NCBI GenBank assembly: GCA_964530415.1
Contig: CAZHAM010000007.1
Span: 1-25,293 of the forward strand
Length of the DNA stretch: 25,293 bases
Direction: 5' to 3'
DNA from: CAZHAM01 sp964530415
GTDB taxonomy: Bacteria > Patescibacteriota > WWE3 > UBA101185 > UBA10185
Shown: in pieces, positions 7,110 to 15,080 of the stretch
Position numbering within the stretch: the first letter of the stretch is position 1
Layout: every line of letters begins with the position of its first letter
The notes under the pieces: generated by a model
The model's database searches: none
The model's input: the letters and a program-made list of their open reading frames with translations, nothing else
What the model was told of the DNA's origin: nothing
Made by a program: the position numbers and the translations under genes

Positions 7110-8219
7110 ATGGTACAAACACGAGAACACTATGATTCAGATGAAGCTCAAATGTTACAAAGTGAGTTACATAGGGGACAGATGGATCCTCAATTCGATA
7201 GAATTGCTAAAGAATTTAATTCTCCAAAGAGCGTTAGATTAGAAACCTTAGGTAGATTCTGTGATGCATACGTTTCTAGAGCAAACCTCATGTTAAAACA
7301 TTCTAACGAGGATTTGGAAAAATTAGAATTAGAAAAACACGCAAAACAATATGCAAAAACTAAAGAGATAATTGATGAACTAGCTCTAGACCAATTAACT
7401 CCAAACTCTGATGAGATAAAAGAAATTGACGATCCTAAAACAATAATCACACTACTCACTACCTGCACCGAAATATTTAAATCCCCACCTTATAAGTTAA
7501 ATTTGGGAAATTTTGACGAGTTAGAGTATCCGGATATTGCAATGGAAGGATTATATAAACTCTCCGACAACCTGCTAGACCGCTTGTATAATATTTTCGA
7601 CGAGGTTGGAACCATACCTGTACAGTTGTTTGAACTATCGGAAATTGTGAAGGTCTTAGATACTCAACAATTAAAGATAAGAGAAAAATATGAGAAAAGA
7701 GGAATTGGAGATCAAAATTTAAATCCCAGTAATGAAAGCGTAAAAACATTAGCTTTAGAATCAAAACTTTGGGATTTAATAGATAAACAATCAAAATTAA
7801 CTGAAATAAATTTGGGGGATGTGGCTGAATTCACCGAATTGTATGCGGACACAATTATATCTCACTATGAAAACTCATTGAAAACTGGCTCTAGGGCAAT
7901 GTTTAACCAATCAAACGGCAAATTGTTCAGAGAAATTTCAGAACTTTCAAAAGATAGAAACACTGTCTCTGACTTTACCGATGGGGAACTGCTAAATCTC
8001 TTAAACTTTTCCAGTATTTATTTTCACATAGCCAAATCTCACACTTCAAAGAGAGTAAAACTAGGCCCACCAGAAACCAATTTAAAGGCGCTTAAACCTT
8101 TTTATTTATTTTTTAAGAAAGTTTACGATGAAACCAAAGGTAGAGAACTTGTAACAAATCCAATTATTGATACTGAATACAAAATATATACTGATTGGTA
8201 CGGTTCTCATACAGAGTAA
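7110..8219 (+). CDS. Hypothetical helical cytoplasmic protein, 369 residues
   Basis: I do not recognise this protein. It has no signal peptide or membrane segment, is rich in Lys, Glu, Leu and Asn, and appears almost entirely alpha-helical, with a likely coiled coil around residues 60-90 (the run of Glu/Lys/Leu in EDLEKLELEKHAKQYAKTKE). There are no cysteine clusters, P-loop or catalytic motif. It lies between hppA, from which a strong terminator separates it, and gyrA, whose ATG is 21 bases past its stop, so co-transcription with gyrA is possible. The start at 7110 is supported by a -10 box placed for a leaderless message. Codon usage appears more AT-rich than in gyrA. Confidence 0.8.
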   Translation: MVQTREHYDSDEAQMLQSELHRGQMDPQFDRIAKEFNSPKSVRLETLGRFCDAYVSRANLMLKHSNEDLEKLELEKHAKQYAKTKEIIDELALDQLTPNSDEIKEIDDPKTIITLLTTCTEIFKSPPYKLNLGNFDELEYPDIAMEGLYKLSDNLLDRLYNIFDEVGTIPVQLFELSEIVKVLDTQQLKIREKYEKRGIGDQNLNPSNESVKTLALESKLWDLIDKQSKLTEINLGDVAEFTELYADTIISHYENSLKTGSRAMFNQSNGKLFREISELSKDRNTVSDFTDGELLNLLNFSSIYFHIAKSHTSKRVKLGPPETNLKALKPFYLFFKKVYDETKGRELVTNPIIDTEYKIYTDWYGSHTE

Positions 8220-8240
8220 ATGTGATATCATATTTAGGTT

Positions 8241-10886
8241 ATGGTCGACAAAGTCACAAATATAACAGGTACTACCGAAGAAAAAGAAGCTAAAGAAGCA
8301 ATCTCACCGATAGGCATAAGGCCCGCAGAAATATCCGAAGAGATGCAGAGAGCTTACTTAGACTATGCAATGAGTGTTATAGTCTCAAGAGCTTTGCCTG
8401 ACGTCAGAGACGGTCTTAAGCCTGTTCAACGAAGAATTATTTACGCAATGCAGGACCAGGGTAACAACTTTTCCAGCAAATTTACTAAATGCGCGGCAGT
8501 ATTAGGCGAGGTGTTAAAGAAGTATCACCCCCACGGCGATTCTTCGGTTTACGATGCACTTGTGAGAATGGGTCAGAATTTTACCCTTAGGTATCCGCTT
8601 ATTATTCCACAAGGTAACTTTGGTAGCATCGACGGCGACCCTCCTGCTGCTTACAGGTACACAGAGTGTAAACTGGCCAAGATTTCCGAAGAATTATTTT
8701 TAGATATTGAAAAAGAAACAGTTCCTTTTGAGGTAAACGATCTTCAAAACGACGAACCGATGTTTTTACCTTCCGTACTTCCTAACTTACTCTTAAACGG
8801 CGCCTCGGGCATTGCCGTAGGTATGGCAACTAGTATTCCGCCTCATAATCTGGGGGAAATTCTTGATGGGATAAACTTACTTATCGAAACAGCAGATGAA
8901 AAAGGCTCGGCACCAGCAAAAGATGATCCCGGAACTGAAATCGGCATATATGACGGCAAGGTCGGCTCGTTTTTTGTAAGGGTAGCCAAAACAGACTTTT
9001 CCTCGTCCTCAAGCGTTGAGGATCTTGTTAAATTCATAAAAGGACCTGATTTCCCAACCGGCGGAATTATTTATGATCAAAAAGAAATTACTCAGATGTA
9101 CGCGACAGGGAAGGGTAGGGCAGTAACAAGGGCAAAACTCGATATAGAAGAGGGGAAGAACGGCAAAGTCCGCATTATTGTAACCGAGATTCCTTATCAA
9201 GTTGTAAAAGCAACTTTGGTTAGCAAAATTGCAGATCTGGTTAAAGATAAGAGAATAGAGGGCATTTCAGATTTAAGGGACGAGTCAAATAAAGACGGGA
9301 TGCGAATTGTTATTGAGCTTAAACGTGATGCCGTAGCCAAAAAAGTTGAAAATCAATTGTTTAAATACACCCCACTTCAAAATGCTTTTAATGCCAATAT
9401 GGTCGCACTAATAGATAACGAGCCAAAATTAATGACTTTGAAGATGATTCTTGAGGAGTTTATCAAGCACAGACAACAAGTGGTAGTCAAAAGAACACTT
9501 TACTTACTCAGAAAGGATAAAGAGCGCGAGCATATACTTCAAGGTCTTAAAAAAGCGCTAGATAATCTTGATGAAATTATAAAACTTATCCGTGCAAGTA
9601 GAGATGCTGAGGTAGCAAAAGTAGGGCTTATCGAAAAGTTTAAATTTTCTGAAATTCAGGCTCAAGCAATTCTTGATATGCAGCTTAGAAAACTCGCTGC
9701 CCTTGAACGAAAAAAGATAGAGGACGAGCTAAACTCGATTCTAAAAGAGATTGCCGGATTTGAAACACTTTTAGCATCGCCACAAAAAATACTTGATCTG
9801 ATATCTTCCGAACTTACCGAAATTAAAAATAAATACGCAGATGAGAGAAAAACAAAGGTTATAAAGGGTAAAGTAGGGGAGCTTTCAGATGAAGACGTGA
9901 TAGTAAACGAAAAATGCATAATAACTTTTTCGGGAAATGGGTATATTAAACGACTTAAAGAAACAGCGTATAAAAAACAGGGCCGGGGAGGAAAAGGCGT
10001 TAAAGGTCAGGATTTAAAAGAAGAAGATGAGGTTGATGCAATTAAAATCTGCAATACACACGACTGGGCGTTCTTTTTTACAAACATAGGTAAGGTCTAC
10101 AAAATGAGGATATGGGAAATACCCGAATCGTCAAAAACGGCAAAGGGTACACCGATAGTGAACTTTTTAAGTACGAGACAAGACGAAAGAATAGAAGCGT
10201 TAGTTACCTTAGACAGCGTAACATTAGAGAACGACAGGGGATACCTCTTCTTTTCGACTCAAAAGGGTGTAGTTAAAAAGACCCCTCTTGAAGAGTTCGC
10301 GAATATTAGATCTTCAGGAATAATGGCCATAAACCTAGGGAGTGGTGACATTTTAACCTTTGTCGGATTCACAGACGGGGAGCGCGACATTTTGATTACA
10401 ACCGAAACAGGCCAATCGATTAGATTTAGCGAAAAAGATGTAAGAGATATGGGAAGAGCGGCATCCGGCGTAACCGGCATAAAACTCGACAAAGACGATA
10501 GAGTGGTATCTACAGTAGTATTACCTGATAACGAAAAGGGCCTTACACTTTTAACAGTATCTGAATTCGGCTATGGTAAGAAAACAAAGGTTTCAGAATA
10601 TAAAACCCAGCATAGAAGCGGGTCGGGGATACTTACATATAAGGTTACGGATAAAACGGGCAAGCTAGTATCGGCAAGGTTGTTTACTGAAAAACTCGAA
10701 ACAGATATTTTGATAGCCACATCAGACGGCAAGGTTATACGGCTTGGCGGAAAAGACGTCCCAATTCTTGGCCGAGCAACTCAAGGTGTTAAGCTGATTA
10801 AATTAGGCAGCCACGATATAGTTTCCTCTGTTGCCCTGCTTGAGGATAATCTTGAACAAGAAGATGCCGAAACAATCGCAGAGTAA
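8241..10886 (+). CDS. gyrA: DNA gyrase subunit A
   Basis: An 881-residue protein. The winged-helix/tower part has YAMSVIVSRALPDVRDGLKPVQRRI, and the catalytic tyrosine lies in AYRYTE (Tyr ~140), which forms the transient phosphotyrosyl bond with cut DNA. The quinolone region HPHGDSSVYD keeps Ser (~101) and Asp (~105), equivalent to E. coli Ser83 and Asp87. The C-terminal beta-pinwheel begins near residue 520, and the GyrA box appears as QGRGGKG (580-586), which identifies GyrA rather than ParC. An acidic tail ends the protein. The ATG at 8241 follows the upstream stop by 21 bases with no Shine-Dalgarno; a CATATT at 8229-8234 could be a -10 for a leaderless start. Its end overlaps rnhB by 23 bases. 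Confidence 0.97.
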   Translation: MVDKVTNITGTTEEKEAKEAISPIGIRPAEISEEMQRAYLDYAMSVIVSRALPDVRDGLKPVQRRIIYAMQDQGNNFSSKFTKCAAVLGEVLKKYHPHGDSSVYDALVRMGQNFTLRYPLIIPQGNFGSIDGDPPAAYRYTECKLAKISEELFLDIEKETVPFEVNDLQNDEPMFLPSVLPNLLLNGASGIAVGMATSIPPHNLGEILDGINLLIETADEKGSAPAKDDPGTEIGIYDGKVGSFFVRVAKTDFSSSSSVEDLVKFIKGPDFPTGGIIYDQKEITQMYATGKGRAVTRAKLDIEEGKNGKVRIIVTEIPYQVVKATLVSKIADLVKDKRIEGISDLRDESNKDGMRIVIELKRDAVAKKVENQLFKYTPLQNAFNANMVALIDNEPKLMTLKMILEEFIKHRQQVVVKRTLYLLRKDKEREHILQGLKKALDNLDEIIKLIRASRDAEVAKVGLIEKFKFSEIQAQAILDMQLRKLAALERKKIEDELNSILKEIAGFETLLASPQKILDLISSELTEIKNKYADERKTKVIKGKVGELSDEDVIVNEKCIITFSGNGYIKRLKETAYKKQGRGGKGVKGQDLKEEDEVDAIKICNTHDWAFFFTNIGKVYKMRIWEIPESSKTAKGTPIVNFLSTRQDERIEALVTLDSVTLENDRGYLFFSTQKGVVKKTPLEEFANIRSSGIMAINLGSGDILTFVGFTDGERDILITTETGQSIRFSEKDVRDMGRAASGVTGIKLDKDDRVVSTVVLPDNEKGLTLLTVSEFGYGKKTKVSEYKTQHRSGSGILTYKVTDKTGKLVSARLFTEKLETDILIATSDGKVIRLGGKDVPILGRATQGVKLIKLGSHDIVSSVALLEDNLEQEDAETIAE

Positions 10887-11541
10887 CAGTACAATTCCTA
10901 ATTTAGAAATTGAAAGAAAATTATTTTCACAAGGTATAAAGTATATTGCCGGCATAGACGAGGTGGGCAGGGGACCACTAGCCGGACCAATTGTGGCTTG
11001 TGCTGTGATCTTAGACATAGAACGGGTACTAAGTTTATCCGATGCTTCTGACCCTACGCACAATTTATATACCCAGATAAAGGACTCAAAGATGCTTACA
11101 CCGATTAAACGCGCTCGGGTAAACGAATTCTTACTTAACGAGTCAATTAGTTACTCTCTATATGAGATTTCCAACGAAGATATAGACAAAAAGGGGATTT
11201 CTGCAGCTAACCAGGATGCTTTTTTTAATTCTTTAATGGGACTTGATGTTAAAGCACAAATAGTACTCACTGACCACTTTGAGATCAGTAGGATAACTAA
11301 AGAGTCACAGATGAATATAGCGCAAGGGGATAAGGTTAGCATTTCAATTGCAGCTGCATCGGTTATCGCAAAGGTTTACAGGGACTCTTTAATGGTGGGT
11401 ATGAGCAAATTATACCCTCAGTACAGATTTGAAAAACACAAGGGATATGGAACAGCAGAGCATATACAACTTTTAAAAATTCACGGCCCGTGTAAAATTC
11501 ACAGGTTTAGTTTTGAACCGGTTAAGAGTATGTTTCAGTAG
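10864..11541 (+). CDS. rnhB: Ribonuclease HII
   Basis: A 225-residue protein from the ATG at 10864, within the last codons of gyrA (23-base overlap, different frame), suggesting translational coupling. Motifs: GIDEVGRGPLAGP with the first catalytic pair Asp32-Glu33; DSKML; Asp137 in LTDHFE; and SIAAASVIAKVYRD with Asp174, completing the DEDD metal site. HKGYGTAEH and HGPCKIHRFSF are typical of the C-terminal part. It removes RNA from RNA/DNA hybrids and misincorporated ribonucleotides in the cytoplasm. An upstream in-frame start at 10831 would lengthen the overlap without family support. Its 3' end overlaps the convergent xer gene by seven bases. Confidence 0.95.
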   Translation: MPKQSQSNSTIPNLEIERKLFSQGIKYIAGIDEVGRGPLAGPIVACAVILDIERVLSLSDASDPTHNLYTQIKDSKMLTPIKRARVNEFLLNESISYSLYEISNEDIDKKGISAANQDAFFNSLMGLDVKAQIVLTDHFEISRITKESQMNIAQGDKVSISIAAASVIAKVYRDSLMVGMSKLYPQYRFEKHKGYGTAEHIQLLKIHGPCKIHRFSFEPVKSMFQ

Positions 11542-12572
11542 AGGTTGCTGACTTTATTACTTTCTTTGTCGGATACGTCAAATTCTCGGTCTACAAAATC
11601 TTTATCCTTTTTAAGTTCTACATCCTTATGAAATCTCGTGTGCACATCCTTGAGTCGGGCATTGGTAACGTGTGTATATATTTGAGTTGTAGAGACATTG
11701 GAGTGGCCCAAAAGCTCCTGGACACTTCTTAGGTCGGCTCCTTCCTGTAATAAGCCAGTTGCGAAGGTATGTCTTAGGGTGTGGGGTGTTGCGTCAACGG
11801 CGATACCGCCTCGAGTTACGTACTTTTTAACTAACCGTTGAACGCTTCGCGGGGTAAGTCTTAATGAATCTCCGTCAAAATCCTGTTCTTCCATTCTTTT
11901 GCCACTATACCTAATAAAAAGAGGCGAGTACTCGTCATGCCTTGTTGCAAGATACCTTTTAAGCCAAACTATAGCCGAGGGTGACAAGTATACAATTCTG
12001 GCCTTTTTTCCTTTACCTATAACCGTAAACTCTCCAGTGTTCAAATTAATGTCATTTTTGTCTAAATTGGATAATTCGCTCACACGTAAACCGGTGCTAA
12101 ATAAAGTCTCTAAAATTGCGCGGTCTCTTACACCGGATATTTTGTTGAGATTTTGTACTTCAAACAGTCTTTTAAGCTGATCGTCATCTAAAACCTTTGG
12201 GACTCTGTCATCGGCTTTACCTAGTATGATCTGCTCAGGTGACATCATTTCGATATTTTCCTCGACCACCAGGTATTTTAAAAACGCCCTTAAAGCTACT
12301 AAAAAGGTTTTTTGGGTGGATCTCTTAAACTCAAGATTAAACTTCTCACTTTTTCTTCTATTAAGATAAATTCGATATTTTTTAATCAATTCGTAGTTTA
12401 TGTCAGACACTTTCAAGGTTTCAACTGCCAAAAATGATTTTGCCCAGGTCAGAAAGTCGTACAAATAAAAGTGATACATCCTGATTGTATTTTGTGAAAG
12501 GTTTTTGCTTATTTCACAGAACTCAAGGTATTCTGTAATTGCCGCTTCTAGGGTTGATTTATGATTTAGCAT
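11535..12572 (-). CDS. xerC: Tyrosine recombinase, XerC/XerD type
   Basis: A 345-residue protein. The N-terminal SAM-like DNA-binding domain spans residues ~5-105. The catalytic domain holds the full set: Arg163 (TGLRVSEL), a Lys in the beta-hairpin IGKGKKAR (187-190), His264-x-x-Arg267 (HTLRH), His290 (LLGHSNVSTTQ) and the nucleophile Tyr299 (IYTHV). A ~35-residue charged C-terminal tail (KDVELKKDKDFVDREF) is longer than in E. coli XerC/D. Expected role: chromosome dimer resolution at a dif site, possibly as a single recombinase; a mobile-element integrase is less likely since no transposition or phage genes are near. It stops with TGA. A TATACT box lies 28-33 bases upstream of the ATG (12600-12605). 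The 800-base non-coding region starts directly upstream. Confidence 0.93.
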   Translation of the reverse strand: MLNHKSTLEAAITEYLEFCEISKNLSQNTIRMYHFYLYDFLTWAKSFLAVETLKVSDINYELIKKYRIYLNRRKSEKFNLEFKRSTQKTFLVALRAFLKYLVVEENIEMMSPEQIILGKADDRVPKVLDDDQLKRLFEVQNLNKISGVRDRAILETLFSTGLRVSELSNLDKNDINLNTGEFTVIGKGKKARIVYLSPSAIVWLKRYLATRHDEYSPLFIRYSGKRMEEQDFDGDSLRLTPRSVQRLVKKYVTRGGIAVDATPHTLRHTFATGLLQEGADLRSVQELLGHSNVSTTQIYTHVTNARLKDVHTRFHKDVELKKDKDFVDREFDVSDKESNKVSNLY

Positions 12573-12902
12573 AGATTAAGAGCTCACTAACTTAACTTCA
12601 GTATACATTAATCGTTTTTTATTTAAAAATCCAATATAGGGCATTCTAGGGGCTCGGGGAATATGGCGTCACGACAACAAAAAGGGGATATAGAGCCGCC
12701 AAGCTCCGGAGACTAATTAATTTATTAAGTTATTAAGCGGGAATAGCCGAAATATAAAAATTTAATTAGTAAACAAATAGAGTAGAGAAAAATTCAAATA
12801 CTATAGGTGTAAATAATTAATACTTAAATAATAAAAAGTATTTTGCATTTAAATTTTTGATTTAGAAACAAAAGGGAAGGTAGGCATTTTGAAATACTGT
12901 AG

Positions 12903-12930
12903 ACGTCGTATAATGTATGTTTAACGACAT
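12903..12930. other. dif-like recombination site candidate
   Basis: An 11-6-11 arrangement: left arm ACGTCGTATAA, centre TGTATG, right arm TTTAACGACAT. The arms match as inverted repeats at 8 of 11 positions. The left arm plus centre resembles E. coli dif (CGCATAA TGTATA) at 11 of 13 positions; the right arm does not resemble the E. coli XerD arm. It lies about 330 bases from the xer start codon and near a point of gene convergence. TATAAT within it could instead be a -10 box. Confidence 0.45.
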
Positions 12931-13135
12931 TGAGTATCCGGAAAAGCCCTAGGCATCAATAATGGCGGGTATGTACCTTTAATAGAGTACAACCGAAATA
13001 TAATCCGAGTAATTCACGCATAATTACAAATTAATTCCCTTTTAAATAAGTGATTAATTATTTTATTTTTAACAATTAACGCTGATTACTGCCCGGGCTC
13101 TATTTAGTTTAGCAAATACCGCAAAACACCCGGGG

Positions 13136-13144
13136 TTATCCACA
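13136..13144 (+). promoter_or_regulatory. Perfect DnaA box
   Basis: TTATCCACA matches the high-affinity DnaA box exactly. It sits in a GC-rich block 22 bases before the iteron-like array and beyond a long AT-rich stretch. I found only this one perfect copy; a 9-mer can occur by chance in 25 kb, but its placement argues for function. Confidence 0.55.
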
Positions 13145-13165
13145 GCACCTCCCTGCCCTACAGAA

Positions 13166-13330
13166 GTATGACAATCATTCTGAGACGTATGACAATGCTA
13201 CAATACATTGGTATGACAACAAATAACGATGGATTGATTGAAACTTAACGTCGCAATACTATGACATTCGTACCCCATAGTGTGACAAACGTACGCTATA
13301 GGTTAGCAGACTACCCTATAGTTTGATAAC
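13166..13330 (+). repeat. Iteron-like array of degenerate direct repeats with 20-24 base period
   Basis: The core TATGACAA recurs in one orientation: TATGACAAT at 13167 and 13188, TATGACAAC at 13212, TATGACATT at 13260, TGTGACAAA at 13281, TTTGATAAC at 13322, with weaker copies near 13237 and 13303 filling the wider spaces. Steps are 21, 24, about 25, about 23, 21, about 22 and about 19 bases, close to two helical turns. In the last three units a second conserved block precedes the core: TACCCCATAG (13271), TACGCTATAG (13292), TACCCTATAG (13312). The repeats are neither exact nor palindromic, and there are no spacers of CRISPR size. Confidence 0.7.
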
Positions 13331-13371
13331 TAAAATTACCCATTACCCTGTTCCCTAGCCCGTCCCAACGC

Positions 13372-13895
13372 TTAATTCTTGAACAAGACGAGTAATGCTA
13401 AAAAGATAAAACAAATAAAGGAATATTCTAAAAGCATTCGTTTTGATACATTGTTTTTAAGGTAAAAGCTTGTGTAGTTTAGCCCAAACATCAAAACTGC
13501 TGCGGTAAACAGCGCTCTCAAAAATGCTTCTGAGGGAATAAACATTGTAGCTGCAGCTGAGCACAAAATAAAGAATCCTACTGAGGTTGATAAAAATATA
13601 TATTCCCCTACTCCTACGTTTTTGGAATCTTCATCAAACTTGGTGCTCCATATCTGGTACGCATTAAATAAAAAGCCAAAAATAAAAACCAGGAACATAT
13701 GAACAAAAGGGTAATAAGATAATTTAAAAATACCCGAGTAAAGAGGTATGGCCGTAAGTGTAATGAGTATTAAACTCCATGTAACTGCAACCCTATATAA
13801 AGGGATTGTCTCTTCCCTATCAATAACAACTAAAAATATGTTATCTGATAATAAAATTAAATAATATATGAAAACAAAACCTAAAATGATAACTA
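13372..13895 (-). CDS. Polytopic membrane protein, 5' end lost in the assembly gap
   Basis: I do not recognise the family. The minus-strand frame is open from the N-gap down to the TAA at 13372, giving at least 174 residues. Starting the gene at the internal ATG 13698 would discard about 65 coherent residues that contain two further membrane segments. About six hydrophobic helices are visible (IILGFVFIYYLILLS; VAVTWSLILITLTAIPLY; FVHMFLVFIFGFLFNAYQIW; YIFLSTSVGFFILCS; FLRALFTAAVLMFGLNY; FICFIFLALLVLF), joined by short charged loops such as IDREETIPLYR. No catalytic motif. It probably follows ruvC in the same transcript, but the gap hides the junction. Confidence 0.75.
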
Positions 13896-13995
13896 NNNNN
13901 NNNNNNNNNNNNNNNNNNNNNNNNNNNNNNNNNNNNNNNNNNNNNNNNNNNNNNNNNNNNNNNNNNNNNNNNNNNNNNNNNNNNNNNNNNNNNNN
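13896..13995. other. Assembly gap of exactly 100 Ns
   Basis: A run of 100 Ns is a conventional placeholder for unknown size. It removes the 3' end of ruvC and the 5' end of the membrane protein, and could hide one or more small genes. Confidence 0.97.
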
Positions 13996-14420
13996 TTGGC
14001 ATCGTCAGACTTAACCTGAATATCGAGTTTTAAAATATCTTTGACCGCTTCCTGTACTTCTTTTTTACTAGATCTCCCGTACCCTGTCAAAGCCAACTTA
14101 GCTTGTAGGGCAGTATACTCGAATACGGGAAGGTTTTTATCTGCGGCTGATAAAAGCGCAATGCCTCTTGCCTGACCCACTGCAATTGCAGTTTTAACGT
14201 TTGTATTAAAAAAGAGTCTTTCAACAACCATGATATCTGGGGCGTATTCTTTAATTACAGCCGACAAAGTTTTGTACAGTAACCTCAGTCTTTTGGGCAT
14301 CTCCAAATCCTGGTGTGTAATTATCACATCGCTATAAACGAATTTTGGAGTTTTAGTCTTAATACTAACAATACCAACACCTGTTCGGGCAGTTCCGGGA
14401 TCAATTCCAAGAATTAACAT
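13996..14420 (-). CDS. ruvC: Holliday junction resolvase RuvC, C-terminus lost in gap
   Basis: 141 residues are readable before the Ns. The RNase H-like fold motifs are present: GIDPGTARTGVGI with Asp7, VVERLFFNTN with Glu67, and the first acidic residue of the C-terminal pair in KSDDA (Asp140). The last catalytic Asp, expected three residues further on, falls in the gap. It cuts four-way junctions during recombination and repair in the cytoplasm, normally with RuvAB. It starts six bases after the yebC stop, the common yebC-ruvC order. No Shine-Dalgarno is seen, so translation may depend on the upstream gene. Confidence 0.94.
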
Positions 14421-14426
14421 TTTAAA

Positions 14427-14963
14427 TTAAATTTCAAAATTAACATAAATATCCTGAATATCTTCGTTATCATCTAACTCGTCCATAAGTTTAAGCAAAG
14501 AATCCTTTTGAGATTCACTAGGTTCGCTCATAAATACGGGATTTTCAACATCGGGAGTAAAAATGTATGCTGTACTCCCAGGACCTCCTAGCGATCCCCC
14601 ATGCTTTGAAAAAATATTTCTTATCTCGGCGGCAGTTCGGTTTTTATTGTCTGTAAGACCTTTTACATAAAAGGCTTCTCCCCCGGGACCAAATGCTTCA
14701 TAAATTACATCAAAATAATTTGCCGCATCAGCGCCAGTTCCTGTTCCTTTGCTAATTGCTTTCTCAACATTATCTTTTGGCATTCTGGCTTCTTTAGCTC
14801 TATCTACGGCTAATCTTAAGGAGGCGTTAGCGTCCATGTCTCCCCCACCGGTTTTGGCGGCAACTGTTATAGCTCTACTTAATTTTGAAAATACTTTGCT
14901 TTTTTTGGCATCGTTAACTGCCTTATCACGTTTAATTGTTGCCCACTTAGAATGACCTGACAT
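14427..14963 (-). CDS. yebC: YebC/PmpR (TACO1) family protein, shortened form
   Basis: A 178-residue protein against ~240-250 in the usual family. The N-terminal domain is intact (MSGHSKWATIKRDKAVNDAKKSKVFSKL, then ARMPKDNVEKAISKGTG). The second domain runs through YEAFGPGGEAFYVKGLTDNKNRTAAEIRNIFSKHGGSLGGPGSTAYIF and then jumps to the terminal LLKLMDELDDNEDIQDIYVNFEI. About 60 residues, corresponding to the third domain normally inserted in the second, are absent. The family has been described as a transcription regulator, and some members as helping ribosomes over proline stretches. A TATAAT box (minus strand, 15002-15007) lies about 38 bases upstream of the ATG; no clear -35 or Shine-Dalgarno. 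Confidence 0.93.
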   Translation of the reverse strand: MSGHSKWATIKRDKAVNDAKKSKVFSKLSRAITVAAKTGGGDMDANASLRLAVDRAKEARMPKDNVEKAISKGTGTGADAANYFDVIYEAFGPGGEAFYVKGLTDNKNRTAAEIRNIFSKHGGSLGGPGSTAYIFTPDVENPVFMSEPSESQKDSLLKLMDELDDNEDIQDIYVNFEI

Positions 14964-15045
14964 AATAACTAACTTTAAAATTTTTAGCGCTATACCAACA
15001 AATTATACTACTTTAAGAATGATTGGTATACCCAAAACCAGCCAA

Positions 15046-15073
15046 TTGACAATTAGCGAAATTAATTTATTCT
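15046..15073 (+). promoter_or_regulatory. Sigma70-type promoter for the TPR gene, leaderless
   Basis: A perfect TTGACA (15046-15051), a 16-base spacer, and TATTCT (15068-15073), seven bases before the ATG at 15081. Transcription should start at the start codon. No Shine-Dalgarno. Confidence 0.7.
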
Positions 15074-15080
15074 TGTACGC

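Larger units (their letters stand above)
12573..13371. other. 800-base non-coding region, candidate cis-acting replication or recombination locus
   Basis: No open frame of useful length or codon character is visible on either strand. In order, the region holds the xerC promoter area (12600-12605), a GC-richer patch (about 12630-12715), a strongly AT-rich stretch (about 12715-13080) containing a dif-like palindrome at 12903-12930, an 11-base direct repeat CCGAAATATAA at 12747-12757 and 12993-13003, a GC-rich block with a perfect DnaA box (13136-13144), and an iteron-like array (13166-13330). By far the longest intergenic space in a window where genes otherwise almost touch. Confidence 0.8.

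Noticed and set aside
11535..12572. xer gene as a phage or integron integrase marking a mobile element
   Set aside because: No terminal repeats, attachment-site duplication, phage genes or tRNA target nearby; the protein resembles a housekeeping Xer.
13011..13038. CGCATAATTACAAATTAAT as a second dif candidate
   Set aside because: Only the left half resembles dif; the arms are not inverted repeats, unlike the site at 12903-12930.
13166..13330. Repeat array as a CRISPR
   Set aside because: The conserved core is only 8-10 bases, repeats are degenerate, the period is 20-24 bases, and there are no unique spacers or cas genes.
13372..13698. Membrane protein starting at the ATG 13698 (108 residues)
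   Set aside because: The same frame stays open and hydrophobic up to the N-gap, so this ATG is an internal methionine.
13893..13995. RuvC continuing through the N-run as a 175-residue protein
   Set aside because: The residues there are only Ns; the true 3' end is unknown and the gap length is a placeholder.
14749..14955. Plus-strand open frame opposite yebC
   Set aside because: It is a shadow of a strongly conserved gene, with no ribosome binding site or promoter.
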